DNA from: Rhizobium sp. Leaf453
GTDB lineage: Bacteria > Pseudomonadota > Alphaproteobacteria > Rhizobiales > Rhizobiaceae
Assembly (NCBI RefSeq): GCF_001425605.1
Contig: NZ_LMRG01000028.1
Span: 248,001-312,000 of the forward strand
DNA length: 64,000 nucleotides
Direction: 5' to 3'
This document shows positions 18,261-27,701 of this stretch, one piece after another (within the stretch, counting starts at the first letter, position 1; each line of letters starts with the position of its first letter). The position numbers were made by a program, and so were the translations under genes. The notes beneath the pieces were generated by a model. The model worked only from the letters and a program-made list of their open reading frames with translations. It made no database searches and was not told the origin of the DNA.

Positions 18261-19859
18261 TTAGTGGCGTGTCATCGCCGCAGCGATCTTTTCCGCCGCC
18301 ATGATGATCGGGGCGTTGATATTCGCTGACGGCACGCGTGGAAGGATGGAGCCATCGACAATGCGCAGCTTTTCCAGCCCATGCACACGGCCGGCGGAAT
18401 CGGTAACGGACAAGTCGTCCGAACCCATGCGGCAGGTGCTGGTCGGGTGATGTTCGGTGTTGGCGACGGTACGCAGCCAGGCCTCGATCTCCGCATCGGA
18501 AGCACCGCGCTCCGGCGTGTCGACGGCAGCCCCCTTATAGCGTGACCAGGCGGACTGGCTTGCCATTTCCAGGGTCTTGCGGATGCCGTCCACCATCTCG
18601 ATCGTGTCGCGGCGGTCGGTCAGGTAGTTGAAGCGAATCGACGGTTTGGCGGCGGGGTCGGCGGATTTGAGCGCAATTCGACCGCGGCTATACGGTCGCA
18701 TCTGGCTGACGAAATACTGGAAGCCATCGGAGATCGTTACCTTGCCGGACTGGAAGTCGGCGAGGAACGGCAGGAACTCGTGCTGCATATTGACGTAGTC
18801 GATCGCCTCGCTGCTCTTGAAGAAGGCGCCGACCTCGAAGAAGTTGGTCGCGCCGAGGCCGCGCTTGAACAGAAGCCACTCGATGCCCAGCTTGAGCCGG
18901 CCGACCATGTTGAGTTGCCGGCGGATGGATACGCCTTTTGGAGAGGTGAAGCGCAGTGGCGCAACCACATGATCCTGCAGATCGGCGCCGACGCCAGGCA
19001 GGTCGGCAGCACTTGCAATACCGTGCTCTCTCAGAGCGCCCCGGTCGCCGATACCCGACAGCATCAGAAGGTGCGGAGAGCCCACCGTGCCGGCGGAAAG
19101 GATGGTTTCACGGGCCGCGCGGATGGTCTTTCGTTCGCCTTTATGCAGGATCGTCACGCCCGTCGCGGTGCGTCCATCAAGGAGGATTTTTTCGACGAGG
19201 CATCCCGTCATGACGGTCAGGTTTGGGCGCTGCCGGGCCGGCGTCAGGTAGGCAAGGCTGGTGCTGCAGCGCACGCCGTCGCGAATGGTCGCCTGGGTGA
19301 TGTGAACACCATCCTGGGCGCCACTATTATAGTCGCCGGCATCGTGCAAACCGAATTCCTGCCCGGCATCGAGAAAGGCGCGGTAAAGTGGATGGTCGGC
19401 CTTGCTGCGCACGACGCTGATCGGACCGGAGCCCCCGCGCACAAGATCGCGGCCGCCTTCGAAACTTTCCATCTTCTTGAAATAGGGCAGGCAGTCCTCG
19501 AAATCCCAGCCTTCGACACCAAGGCTGCGCCAGGCGTCGTAGTCCTGCTTCGCGCCGCGCACATACACCATGCCGTTGATCGAGGAACTGCCGCCAAGGC
19601 CACGGCCGCGGGCCTGACCGATGCTGCGGCCGTGCAATTCGGGCTCCGGCTCGCTCTCGAATTTCCAGTTGTAACGATCGCTTTCGATGGGAAACGTCAG
19701 CGCGGCCGGCATCTGGATAAAGATCGAGCGATCGCTCGGGCCGGCTTCGAGAAGGCAGACCGAAATGCTTGGATTTTCCGTCAGCCGGTTTGCCAGCACG
19801 CATCCGGCCGAACCGGCGCCGACGATGACATAATCGAATTCCTGGATGCTCTTGCTCAT
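18261..19859 (-). CDS. GMC-family FAD oxidoreductase, choline dehydrogenase-like
   Basis: A 532-residue flavoprotein dehydrogenase with the FAD motif VIVGAGSAGCVLANRL near residue 10, the second signature GRGLGGSSSINGMVYVRG near 85, and probable catalytic His471 (HPTSTCRMG) and Asn513 (SANINAP). The frame runs further upstream, but the ATG at 19859 has GAGGAC before it and begins at the expected distance from the FAD fold. It heads a minus-strand operon (GMC, gntR, ROK, SIS) divergent from a CUT1 importer, so it probably oxidises the imported compound or a derivative. Its substrate is unknown. Confidence 0.87.
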   Translation of the reverse strand: MSKSIQEFDYVIVGAGSAGCVLANRLTENPSISVCLLEAGPSDRSIFIQMPAALTFPIESDRYNWKFESEPEPELHGRSIGQARGRGLGGSSSINGMVYVRGAKQDYDAWRSLGVEGWDFEDCLPYFKKMESFEGGRDLVRGGSGPISVVRSKADHPLYRAFLDAGQEFGLHDAGDYNSGAQDGVHITQATIRDGVRCSTSLAYLTPARQRPNLTVMTGCLVEKILLDGRTATGVTILHKGERKTIRAARETILSAGTVGSPHLLMLSGIGDRGALREHGIASAADLPGVGADLQDHVVAPLRFTSPKGVSIRRQLNMVGRLKLGIEWLLFKRGLGATNFFEVGAFFKSSEAIDYVNMQHEFLPFLADFQSGKVTISDGFQYFVSQMRPYSRGRIALKSADPAAKPSIRFNYLTDRRDTIEMVDGIRKTLEMASQSAWSRYKGAAVDTPERGASDAEIEAWLRTVANTEHHPTSTCRMGSDDLSVTDSAGRVHGLEKLRIVDGSILPRVPSANINAPIIMAAEKIAAAMTRH

Positions 19860-19978
19860 ATCGTCCTCTTTGTCACGCTGCGCCGGATAGTCTGGCGTGT
19901 CCTGCAGTCCGGCGAAACTGTCTTTTGCGTTTTCATCCGGCACTAGACAGCGCTTCAAGCCTGTGTTAGCTACTCTTT

Positions 19979-20021
19979 AACATGTAGTAACAAGTTGTCA
20001 AGCGAACAACTTACCACATGT
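19979..20021. promoter_or_regulatory. Operator-like inverted repeat in the divergent GMC/importer promoter
   Basis: ACATGTAGTAACAAGTTGT is followed after a 7-nt gap by ACAACTTACCACATGT, giving a large imperfect inverted repeat with outer ACATGT elements. The left part matches the site before gntR. It ends 26 bp before the importer binding-protein start and lies about 120 bp before the divergent GMC gene. The gntR product is the likely binder. Confidence 0.6.
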
Positions 20022-20047
20022 CACGAAACTCAACCGGGAGCAGAACG

Positions 20048-21379
20048 ATGACACGAAGGGGATTCATAACGCTATCAGCCGCATTTGCGGCTTTCACCCT
20101 GTCCACGAGCGCCTTTGCCATGGATTGGAAAGCGCAGTCGGGCCAGGAAATCACAGTGCTTCTGAGCGAGCACCCATGGACGGCGGAACTGCGCAAGCAT
20201 GTCGGGGAATTCGAGGCGGAGACCGGGATCAAGGTCAAGATCGATGCCTTTGCTGAAGATCTCTATTCGGATCGCATGAACCTTGCGGTTCGCTCGGCCG
20301 AATCCGTTGCCGACGTCTACATGATCCAGATGGACTCGGCGCTCTATACGCAGTGGGAGGCCGGCGTCGTCGAGCCGTTGACGCCCTATCTTGAGGACGC
20401 TTCCAAGACGGATGCGGCTTATGATCTCGCCGACTATCCCCAGGGTTTCCGCGAGGGCGCATCCTTCCCGGTCGGCGAGCCGAACCCGCAGCTCTATGCG
20501 ATCCCGATCTCGTTCGAGGCCTATACGCTCTTCTACAACAAGGACCTGGTCGACAAATATCTCGGCGGCAAGGTGCCGGCGACGATGGACGAACTGATCG
20601 CCGCCGCCAACGACATCAGCGCCAAGGGCGAGGGCAAGATCTTCGGAGCCTCAATGCGCGGCAAGCGCTCGGCCGAACTGGTCGACACCATGACCGGTAT
20701 CGTGCTCGACGCCTGGGGCGAGCAGGCGGCCGCTCTTCCCTACAACATCTGGTTCGATGGCGATTGGGCAAAGCCCCGCTTCAACGATCCGCGTATCGCC
20801 AAAGGCCTGTCCTACTATGCCGGCCTTCTGAAAGCCGGTCCGCCGAGCGCGCTGTCCTACGGCTGGGAAGATGCAAGCCGCTTCTTCTCGCAGGGTAATG
20901 CGGCCTTCTTCGTCGATGCCTCGGTCTTCGGCCCGGGCTTTGAGGACGCAAAGACGTCGGCGATTGCAGGCAAGGTCGGCTATGCACCGCTGCCTGCATC
21001 GTCAGGTGATATCGGCTATAGCGGTCACTGGTCCTGGGGCATTTCGATTGCCAAGAATTCGCCGAAGAAGGATGCCGCCTGGCTCTTCGTGCAATGGGCG
21101 ACGAACAGAAAGATGACCGCCACGCTCGGTGTTGCGACCGGTGGCGCACCGCGCGATTCAGCCTGGGCTGATGCCGATTACGTCAAGGCGCTCAATGCCG
21201 GCTATGTCGAGGCCGTCAAGACCCAGATGCAGCATACCCGTGCCACTTCGGTGTTCCGTCAAGGCTGGAGCGACGTCGTGCTGCTGATCGTCGACGCCAT
21301 CCACCAGATCTATCAGGGCACGTCACCTGAGGACGCAGTGGCGGAACTCCAGACCAACGTTCAAGACACACTCGAATAA
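20048..21379 (+). CDS. Sugar ABC transporter periplasmic binding protein (CUT1)
   Basis: A 443-residue extracellular solute-binding protein of family 1. The leader MTRRGFITLSAAFAAFTLS has a twin-arginine motif (TRRGFI) before a hydrophobic core and an AFA cleavage site, so Tat export is likely. The body has the usual family-1 features, including ITVLLSEHPWTAELRKHVGEF, YTLFYNKDLVDKY and a C-terminal WATNRKM segment. I chose the ATG at 20048 because of the leader and the GGGAG upstream. It is the first gene of a four-gene importer divergent from the GMC-gntR-ROK-SIS operon. A strong hairpin separates it from the permease genes. Confidence 0.88.
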   Translation: MTRRGFITLSAAFAAFTLSTSAFAMDWKAQSGQEITVLLSEHPWTAELRKHVGEFEAETGIKVKIDAFAEDLYSDRMNLAVRSAESVADVYMIQMDSALYTQWEAGVVEPLTPYLEDASKTDAAYDLADYPQGFREGASFPVGEPNPQLYAIPISFEAYTLFYNKDLVDKYLGGKVPATMDELIAAANDISAKGEGKIFGASMRGKRSAELVDTMTGIVLDAWGEQAAALPYNIWFDGDWAKPRFNDPRIAKGLSYYAGLLKAGPPSALSYGWEDASRFFSQGNAAFFVDASVFGPGFEDAKTSAIAGKVGYAPLPASSGDIGYSGHWSWGISIAKNSPKKDAAWLFVQWATNRKMTATLGVATGGAPRDSAWADADYVKALNAGYVEAVKTQMQHTRATSVFRQGWSDVVLLIVDAIHQIYQGTSPEDAVAELQTNVQDTLE

Positions 21380-21390
21380 GCTGTTTCTCA

Positions 21391-21415
21391 ACGGGGCCGG
21401 CTTGTCCGGTCCCGT
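21391..21415 (+). other. Intercistronic hairpin after binding-protein gene
   Basis: ACGGGGCCGG and CCGGTCCCGT pair as a 10-bp stem (one G-T pair) with a 5-nt loop between the binding-protein and permease genes. It probably stabilises the upstream mRNA or partly terminates transcription. Confidence 0.55.
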
Positions 21416-21443
21416 CTCTCCCCAAAGCAGGATCTTATCGACC

Positions 21444-22307
21444 ATGCGCCGAGACAAACACATCCGCTGGCTGATTGCGCCGGCCCTGCTGCTTCTGGCG
21501 GCAGGAACGCTCTATCCCATCGTCTATTCCGGCTATCTCTCGCTTCTTCAGTGGAACTGGGGTTCGGAGGCAAAATTCGTCGGCCTGCGGAACTTCATTC
21601 GCATCCTGTCGGGCAGCGGCTTTCCGAAAGCGCTGTTCAACACATTCTACTTCGCGATCTTTGCGGTGGTGATCGAGACATTGCTCGGCCTCGGCCTGGC
21701 ACTCGCCATCAACCGTATCCGCATCGGCGCGGGCCTGGTCCGTACATTGATGATCATGCCGCTGATGGTCTCCGGCATCGCCGTCTCGCTGATCTGGAAG
21801 GTCATGCTGGATCCGACGCTCGGCATCATCAACTACCTGCTGTCGCTGGTCGGGATTGCCGGCCCTGCCTGGCTCGGCACGGTGCCGACCGCCATGCCCT
21901 CGATCATCATGATCGATACATGGTGGCAGACAGCCTTCACCTTCATCATTCTCTCCTCGGCGCTGAAGAGCCTGCCGGCGGAGCCTTTCGAGGCTGCCAA
22001 GCTCGAAGGTGCCACGCCCTTCCAGAGCTTCCGCCATGTCACGCTGCCGATGCTGAAGCCCGTGCTGATCACGATCATCATCTTCCGGACCATCGATACG
22101 CTGAAGGTCTTCGATATCATTTTCGGCACCACCGGCGGCGGCCCGCTCAGGGCAACCGAGAGCGTCCAGACGCTGGCCTACCAGACCGCGTTCAAATCCT
22201 ACAAGTTTGGCGAGTCCGCGGCGATCGCGGTGGTCTTCTCGCTGATCATCCTCACGCTTTGCATCATCTATCTGGTGATCGATACAGACGATGGAGAAAA
22301 AGCATGA
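21444..22307 (+). CDS. Sugar ABC transporter permease (CUT1, MalF type)
   Basis: A 287-residue membrane protein with about six helices and an EAA loop in FEAAKLEGATPFQSFRHVTLPML. I chose the ATG at 21444 (AGGATC upstream), where the sequence MRRDKHIRWLIAPALLLL begins a normal first helix; the earlier ATG would start inside the preceding hairpin. Its stop overlaps the next gene by ATGA. Confidence 0.87.
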   Translation: MRRDKHIRWLIAPALLLLAAGTLYPIVYSGYLSLLQWNWGSEAKFVGLRNFIRILSGSGFPKALFNTFYFAIFAVVIETLLGLGLALAINRIRIGAGLVRTLMIMPLMVSGIAVSLIWKVMLDPTLGIINYLLSLVGIAGPAWLGTVPTAMPSIIMIDTWWQTAFTFIILSSALKSLPAEPFEAAKLEGATPFQSFRHVTLPMLKPVLITIIIFRTIDTLKVFDIIFGTTGGGPLRATESVQTLAYQTAFKSYKFGESAAIAVVFSLIILTLCIIYLVIDTDDGEKA

Positions 22308-23131
22308 GCACGTCCGCTTCCTTCCGCCGCCGGCTCTGGCCCTACGTCGTCGCCGTGGTCGCGGTGGCCGTGTCGCTGTTCCCGATCTTCTGGATCCTGA
22401 CCATCGCGCTCAAGAGCCGCATGGATGCCTTTGCCATGCCACCGGTCTGGTTCTTCTCGCCGGTTTGGGAGAATTTCGGCCGTGCCTGGTCGGCGCAGGG
22501 CTTTTCCGGCGCCTTCTTCAACAGCCTGATCGTCTGCGCCATCGGCAATGTGCTGGCGCTCGCCGCCGGCATTCCCGCAGCCTATTATCTTAACAAGCGA
22601 CATGTACCTGGGCGCAGGACGATCCTGATCTTGCTGTTGATTTCCTACATGCTGCCGGAGTTCCTGTTCATCGTGCCGATGTATGTGCTTTTCCAGTCGA
22701 TCGGGCTCTACGACACGGTGATCGGGCTGGCGCTGATCTACCAGGTCTTCACACTGCCCTTCACGATCTGGCTGCTGCGCGCCTTCTTCGCCGATATTCC
22801 CGAAGCGCTCGCCGAAGCCGCGCGGCTGGAAGGGGCCGGCACGTTGCGGATCGTCTGGACGATCTACGTGCCGATCGCAGCTCCCGGCATCGCAGCCACT
22901 GTTATCCTCAATTCCATCAAGATGTGGAACGAACTGACCATCGCGCTCGCGCTCACCTTCGAGAAGGCACAGACCGTGACACTCGCCGTTGCCGGCTTCC
23001 GTGGTTACGCCTCCATTGATTGGGGCGCGATGTCGGCCGCCTCGATCATCATCATCCTACCGATGGCGCTGTTCGCCATTCTGGCGCAACGGCGCATCGT
23101 CCAGGGCCTCAGCCTTGGCGCGGTCAAGTAA
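22304..23131 (+). CDS. Sugar ABC transporter permease (CUT1, MalG type)
   Basis: A 275-residue membrane protein, start MSTSASFRRRLWPYVVAVVA, with about six helices and an EAA loop in LAEAARLEGAGTLRIVWTIYVP. A much longer open frame runs through from 21551, but the upstream part is the shadow of the preceding permease gene; the ATGA overlap marks the real start. It ends RRIVQGLSLGAVK, typical for the family. Confidence 0.88.
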   Translation: MSTSASFRRRLWPYVVAVVAVAVSLFPIFWILTIALKSRMDAFAMPPVWFFSPVWENFGRAWSAQGFSGAFFNSLIVCAIGNVLALAAGIPAAYYLNKRHVPGRRTILILLLISYMLPEFLFIVPMYVLFQSIGLYDTVIGLALIYQVFTLPFTIWLLRAFFADIPEALAEAARLEGAGTLRIVWTIYVPIAAPGIAATVILNSIKMWNELTIALALTFEKAQTVTLAVAGFRGYASIDWGAMSAASIIIILPMALFAILAQRRIVQGLSLGAVK

Positions 23132-23157
23132 GCCACCAATCAATCAAGGAAAAAGCC

Positions 23158-24252
23158 ATGTCCGCCGTTTCCCTTCAGGGTATCGATATTTCCTATGGTT
23201 CCGTCGATGTTGTCCGCAATCTCGATCTCGACATCAAATCCGGCGAGTTCGTCGTCTTCGTCGGCCCCTCGGGCTGCGGCAAGTCGACAACGCTACGCCT
23301 GATCGCTGGTCTTGAGGAAGGCCGCTCCGGTGAGATTTCCATCGGCGGCCGTGTCGTCAACGAGATCGATCCGGCCAAGCGCGATGTTGCCATGGTCTTC
23401 CAGAATTATGCGCTCTTCCCGCATATGTCGGTCGCCGACAATATCTCTTTCGGCATGCGGTTGCGCGGCGAGGCGAAGGAGAAGATCGCGGCGAGCGTCG
23501 CGGACGTGGCGCGCATGGTCGGCCTTCAGGACCATTTGCACAAGCGGCCGGGCGCGCTCTCCGGTGGCCAACGCCAGCGCGTGGCGCTCGCCCGCGCCAT
23601 CGTGCGCAAGCCTGCCGTCTTCCTGTTCGACGAGCCGCTTTCCAATCTCGATGCCGAATTCCGCGCCGCCATGCGCTATGAGTTGAGCCGCCTGCACCGC
23701 GAACTCGGCTCGACGATGATCTACGTCACCCATGATCAGGTCGAGGCTATGACGATGGGCGACCGCATCGCAGTGCTTGCGCCGCTGAAGCAGGCGGGGC
23801 GCTCCAACCTCATGCAGTTCGGCACGCCGGAAGAGGTCTATCACCGCCCGGCAAATCTCTTCGTCGCCAAATTCATCGGCTCGCCGCCGATGAACCTGTT
23901 CGAGGTTCGAATGGAGAATGGCGAGGTTCGACTGGGTTCTGTCTCCTTGCGGATCGGCGGATCCATACCGGCGGCGCTCACGGTCGGTATCCGCCCTGAG
24001 CATGTGCTGATCAATGTGGGCGAGGGACCGTCCATCGATGCGACTGTGGAGGGAATGGAAAATCTCGGACACGAGAAGCTCTGGTTTCTTGCGACCGGCA
24101 TTGGCCGCGTGGTCGCACGGACACAGGATAACGTCCAACATATAACCGGCGAAAAGGTAAGCCTGCGCTTTCCCGGCGAGCGGCTGCATCTTTTCGATAG
24201 CGCGACCGGCGAAAGGATGCCGGAAGACAGCCTTGTTCGTGGGAAAGGGTAG
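23158..24252 (+). CDS. Sugar ABC transporter ATPase (MalK/UgpC type)
   Basis: A 364-residue ATPase with Walker [11 protein letters not shown]-loop FQNYALFPH, signature LSGGQRQR, Walker [13 protein letters not shown] and switch VTHDQ, then a C-terminal TOBE domain (GIRPEHVLI). The ATG at 23158 follows AAGGAAAA; a longer open frame upstream is out-of-frame read-through of the permease gene. It completes the second CUT1 importer of the window. A small AGCAGG/CCTGCT hairpin overlaps its stop codon. Confidence 0.92.
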   Translation: MSAVSLQGIDISYGSVDVVRNLDLDIKSGEFVVFVGPSGCGKSTTLRLIAGLEEGRSGEISIGGRVVNEIDPAKRDVAMVFQNYALFPHMSVADNISFGMRLRGEAKEKIAASVADVARMVGLQDHLHKRPGALSGGQRQRVALARAIVRKPAVFLFDEPLSNLDAEFRAAMRYELSRLHRELGSTMIYVTHDQVEAMTMGDRIAVLAPLKQAGRSNLMQFGTPEEVYHRPANLFVAKFIGSPPMNLFEVRMENGEVRLGSVSLRIGGSIPAALTVGIRPEHVLINVGEGPSIDATVEGMENLGHEKLWFLATGIGRVVARTQDNVQHITGEKVSLRFPGERLHLFDSATGERMPEDSLVRGKG

Positions 24253-25176
24253 CAGGAATCCTGCTCGGATTCGCCGCTGGCCGAGACCCATTCAACCTGA
24301 TCTGTGAAGCTGTTCACGATGTGGCCTGGGTGGAGCAGCGTCCAGTTCAAACTCGCCGAAAAGACACCGATTCCGAACTGGCCCTCCATGCTGGTCGGAT
24401 TGCGCGGCGGTTCAGTGGCGCTCGCGCCGTGACAAACCGGGGATATCAATTTTGGGCGCACCTGATGGTCTGATGTAACGAAGAGTCACTATTTAATAGC
24501 GCAATTCCAGGCTTCGCGGATTTTGAGGTCTCCCCCGGGTTTAGCTTCGGTCAGTGGTCAGCGCTATGGCTGGGCAGATTCCATTTTCAAATCCAACGAG
24601 GACAATAGTGGCCATGGTTTCAGAAGGATGGAATGGCCCGCGACTTTGTGCCGTTGAGTTTTGACGAGGTTCAATTGGGCGCAATGACGGGCAGGGGAGG
24701 TTTCGCCCCTGGGGGATACTGTAGGACATGGACGTCGCCGTCGGATCGCCTGCCCGACAAGTCACCCCTTGGCAGGACGCACGGTTGCGCTCGCCGCTAC
24801 ATTGCGTTTCTCTTGCAAGATGTCATTTGGCGCTATGAAATTCGGATTGCCCGGAGAGATTAAATGACCTCGGTCTTTTTTGTGTCAAAAACGGCCGTCA
24901 TCAAATGCGTGCCAGCATGGATGACCCTGTTTTCAAAGTGGCTTCCAACGTAATGGAGCAGAACTTTGTTGCGGTGCACAAGAACGTTCCCTATGATACC
25001 CGTGCATTCATATCGCCGGAGGAGTGTGTCCTGAACCGCGAGTGCAGCGACGTGCGAGCAACTGTACGGCTTGGGAAATAGCCGAATCTTTCGGAGCCTT
25101 GCGATAACGGCCGAGCATCTTGCCACCGTCTTCGCGTCTCCCGCCGCCCCACCTCGGGCGGCTTCAAGGATCGATC
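24253..25176. other. Long intergenic region before the exo cluster
   Basis: About 920 bases hold no gene I recognise. Base composition is mixed, with an AT-richer patch near 24480-24510. Several short open frames exist on both strands, none with a family motif. It marks the boundary between the importer region and the succinoglycan cluster and may contain gene remnants and the promoter of exoQ. Confidence 0.5.
24905..25081 (+). CDS. Possible small protein, 58 residues
   Basis: An open frame starting MRASMDDPVFKVASNVME and ending VRATVRLGK has a protein-like composition unlike the other short frames around it. It has no recognised domain and only a weak ribosome site, so it may be a gene remnant or chance. 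Confidence 0.2.
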   Translation: MRASMDDPVFKVASNVMEQNFVAVHKNVPYDTRAFISPEECVLNRECSDVRATVRLGK

Positions 25177-26430
25177 GTGAAAATAGCAAAAACCAGCTTC
25201 ATCAGCCCTGATCGAAATGGCGTCTACGCCATAGGGGCGCTCGCCTTGTCTCTCTTCGTCTTTGCCTATTCGTCCCGTTTTGGTCAGGTCTCCATTCTTC
25301 TTTACTATGCCCTCTGGCTTCCCCTGGTCCTGATCGATTATCGCCGCGTTCTGGGAGATTACAGGCGGTTCGGATGGATTTTCGCGTTCGGGATTTTTGC
25401 GTGCCTGTCGTTCTTCTGGTCGGCCGCACCGGCAGTGACGGCACGGGCGGGGCTGCAGTATCTCTCGCATATTGTTTGCGCCCTGATTGCCATGCGCCTC
25501 GTCAGCATCGATACGCTGATTAGGGGCATGCTGGCCGGCATTGGCCTGGTTCTCGTCTTTTCGCTGCTGTTCGGGGTCTATCATTTCGATCCGCTTGACG
25601 GCACGTTCAGTTTCGTCGGCGCCTTCGCCTCGAAGAACCAGCTTGGATTCTATGCTTCGCTCGGTGTCTATTTTTCCTTCGCCGCCTTTTTCATGACGCA
25701 CGAGCGCTCCGCATGGCTCGGACCGGCCGCAGGTGTGGGATTGATCGCCTGCTATTGCCTGTATGCCGCGCAGTCGGCGACATCAGCCCTGACGACGCTT
25801 GCTGTCCTCGGTATTTGCCTGGGGTTGAGGGTGTTGTCGAAACTGTCGCCGCAAAACCGCAAACTGGTTTTCTTCGCCACCGTCGTGCTCGCGATATTCG
25901 CTGCTGTCGGCGCCATCTATGGCGGCGCCGTCGACAGCGTTCTGGGTATTTTCGGCAAGGATTCGACCCTGACCGGGCGCACCTATCTGTGGCAGCAAGG
26001 GATTGCCGCAGCGGGGGATGCGCCGATCATCGGGGTCGGCTACCAGGCCTATTGGGTTCAGGGTTTCTCCGAAGCCGAGCGTCTCTGGACCGAGTTCTTC
26101 ATCGGCTCGCGCAGCGGGTTTCATTTTCACAACACGTTCATCGAAACCGCGGTCGAAACTGGCGGTATCGGCCTGGTCCTGCTCTGCTCGGTTCTGTTGA
26201 TCACGGTCTTTGGACACCTGAAGCGATTTCTATCGCAGGATCACGCCATCGAAGCCTCGGTTTTCTTCGGCGTCGCCGTTCTTCTTTTCATGCGGGCTTT
26301 CGTCGAGGTCGACATCCTCAATCCCTATCACGTCGGATCCTTCCTGCTTTATTTTTCCGCTGGCCGGTTGACGTTGGCTGTGACGAGACCCGCGTTTGCC
26401 GGATCCTATTTGCGGGCAAGCGCCGGCTGA
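25177..26430 (+). CDS. exoQ: Succinoglycan polymerase-like membrane protein (O-antigen ligase/Wzy family)
   Basis: About 417 residues with ten or more hydrophobic helices and the Wzy/WaaL family region GRTYLWQQGIAAAGDAPIIGVGY, followed by a large loop with FHFHNTFIETAVETGGIG, which is the conserved polymerase/ligase signature. ExoQ joins octasaccharide repeats into the high-molecular-weight polymer in the inner membrane. A GTG at 25177 with AAGGA upstream is the probable start; the open frame runs back to an ATG at 25120 through polar residues. In S. meliloti exoQ follows exoF, but here it lies at the opposite end of the cluster, followed by exoZ. Confidence 0.83.
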   Translation: MKIAKTSFISPDRNGVYAIGALALSLFVFAYSSRFGQVSILLYYALWLPLVLIDYRRVLGDYRRFGWIFAFGIFACLSFFWSAAPAVTARAGLQYLSHIVCALIAMRLVSIDTLIRGMLAGIGLVLVFSLLFGVYHFDPLDGTFSFVGAFASKNQLGFYASLGVYFSFAAFFMTHERSAWLGPAAGVGLIACYCLYAAQSATSALTTLAVLGICLGLRVLSKLSPQNRKLVFFATVVLAIFAAVGAIYGGAVDSVLGIFGKDSTLTGRTYLWQQGIAAAGDAPIIGVGYQAYWVQGFSEAERLWTEFFIGSRSGFHFHNTFIETAVETGGIGLVLLCSVLLITVFGHLKRFLSQDHAIEASVFFGVAVLLFMRAFVEVDILNPYHVGSFLLYFSAGRLTLAVTRPAFAGSYLRASAG

Positions 26431-26479
26431 CGGGATCGCGAGGGCAATGGAAGATAACGTTCATGCACAGCGAGGCTCA

Positions 26480-27493
26480 ATGAAGATCATCTACGGGATC
26501 CAGTATCTGCGAGCCTGCGCGGCGCTCGCCGTCGTCTTGTTTCATGCGGCCGAGAAGACGGGACATCATTTCGCCATCGGCGCCGCCGGCGTCGACGTCT
26601 TCTTCGTTATCAGCGGCTTCATCATGTGGGTGATCAGCGACCGCCGGCCGCAGTCTCCGGGCCGGTTCCTGGCTGAACGGATCGTACGAATCGTTCCCGT
26701 CTATTGGCTGGCAACGGCTTTGATGATTGCCGGGGCAGCTATCGGCCTGTTCCCCAATCTCGTGCTGACGTCGCAACATATACTTGCATCGCTTTTTTTC
26801 ATTCCCGCCCGTTCGCCGAGCAATGGTGAACTCTGGCCCGTCCTGGTGCAGGGCTGGACCCTGAATTACGAGATGTTCTTCTATCTCGTCTTCGCGGGGT
26901 CACTTTTTCTCCGGCGCAATGTCCGGCTGTTGGCCGTGACGCTGGTCTTTGTGATGCTGGTCGTATCGGGTGCGGCAAGCGGGTCCAACAATCCTTTGGT
27001 TCTGACCTATACGCGGTCCATCATGCTGGAGTTCGTCGTCGGTATGGTAATCGGGGAGCTCTGGCTCAAGGGCCGCATTCCCGGACCGGGCATTGGTTTA
27101 GCGCTCGTTCTTTTTGCAATGACCGGTTTCGTCGTTCTGCAGGTCTTCCGGCTGCCCTTCGGCGAATACAATTGTGGACCGCTTGCGGCAGCGCTCGTGG
27201 CCGGCACTTTGTCGCTCGAAGCGGCAGGACGTGTGCGCCCCTTGCGGGTGCCTGCCTTCCTGGGCAATGCATCCTATTCGATCTATCTTTGGCACACATT
27301 TGCAATTTCGGTCGTCGCAAAAGCCGCCGCAATCCTCGGCCTGGCGTCCGGCGTCGCCTTTGTGGGCGCCGTTGCCGCAGGGATCGTTGCGGGTTCCATC
27401 GCCTATGTGTTGATTGAGCAGCCCCTGGTCCGGCTTCTCCGGCTTCCACGCGTGGCTCCGCGCCCCGGCCCGGCACCCGCGAAGGGAGTATGA
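26480..27493 (+). CDS. exoZ: Acyltransferase family 3, ExoZ-like acetyltransferase
   Basis: A 337-residue membrane acyltransferase. The first helix region QYLRACAALAVVLFHAAEKTG contains the family histidine, and AAGVDVFFVISGFIMW and the RIVRIVPVYW motif are typical. ExoZ puts the acetyl group on the succinoglycan repeat. The frame extends back to 26396, but the ATG at 26480 fits the family start MKIIYGIQYLRA. It follows exoQ by 49 bp. Confidence 0.83.
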   Translation: MKIIYGIQYLRACAALAVVLFHAAEKTGHHFAIGAAGVDVFFVISGFIMWVISDRRPQSPGRFLAERIVRIVPVYWLATALMIAGAAIGLFPNLVLTSQHILASLFFIPARSPSNGELWPVLVQGWTLNYEMFFYLVFAGSLFLRRNVRLLAVTLVFVMLVVSGAASGSNNPLVLTYTRSIMLEFVVGMVIGELWLKGRIPGPGIGLALVLFAMTGFVVLQVFRLPFGEYNCGPLAAALVAGTLSLEAAGRVRPLRVPAFLGNASYSIYLWHTFAISVVAKAAAILGLASGVAFVGAVAAGIVAGSIAYVLIEQPLVRLLRLPRVAPRPGPAPAKGV

Positions 27494-27701
27494 TCCCGGC
27501 GTTCCTGGCTGCCGACCATGCCCAAAACGGGACGGGTTAGTGTGCCATTAACGACCATGCGCGGATTACCGGCAAACCGGTCGATTGAGGCCTGAAAACG
27601 GCGCCGCGCGATGGTTCCCCTATAGTCACGATGGTACCGTTTGGTTCCGATAAACCGGTGTCGCCGGGCTTTTGCGGCCCGACACGCGACGGAGGCTCCC
27701 G

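Noticed and set aside
21551-23131. A 526-codon plus-strand frame that would extend the second CUT1 permease upstream
   Set aside because: The upstream 250 codons are an out-of-frame reading of the first permease gene and look like low-complexity shadow; the ATGA overlap gives the real start.
24860-25189. A 109-codon minus-strand frame before exoQ
   Set aside because: It overlaps the exoQ start region, lacks a recognised motif and has no clear ribosome site. I could not exclude a remnant, so the area is described as intergenic.
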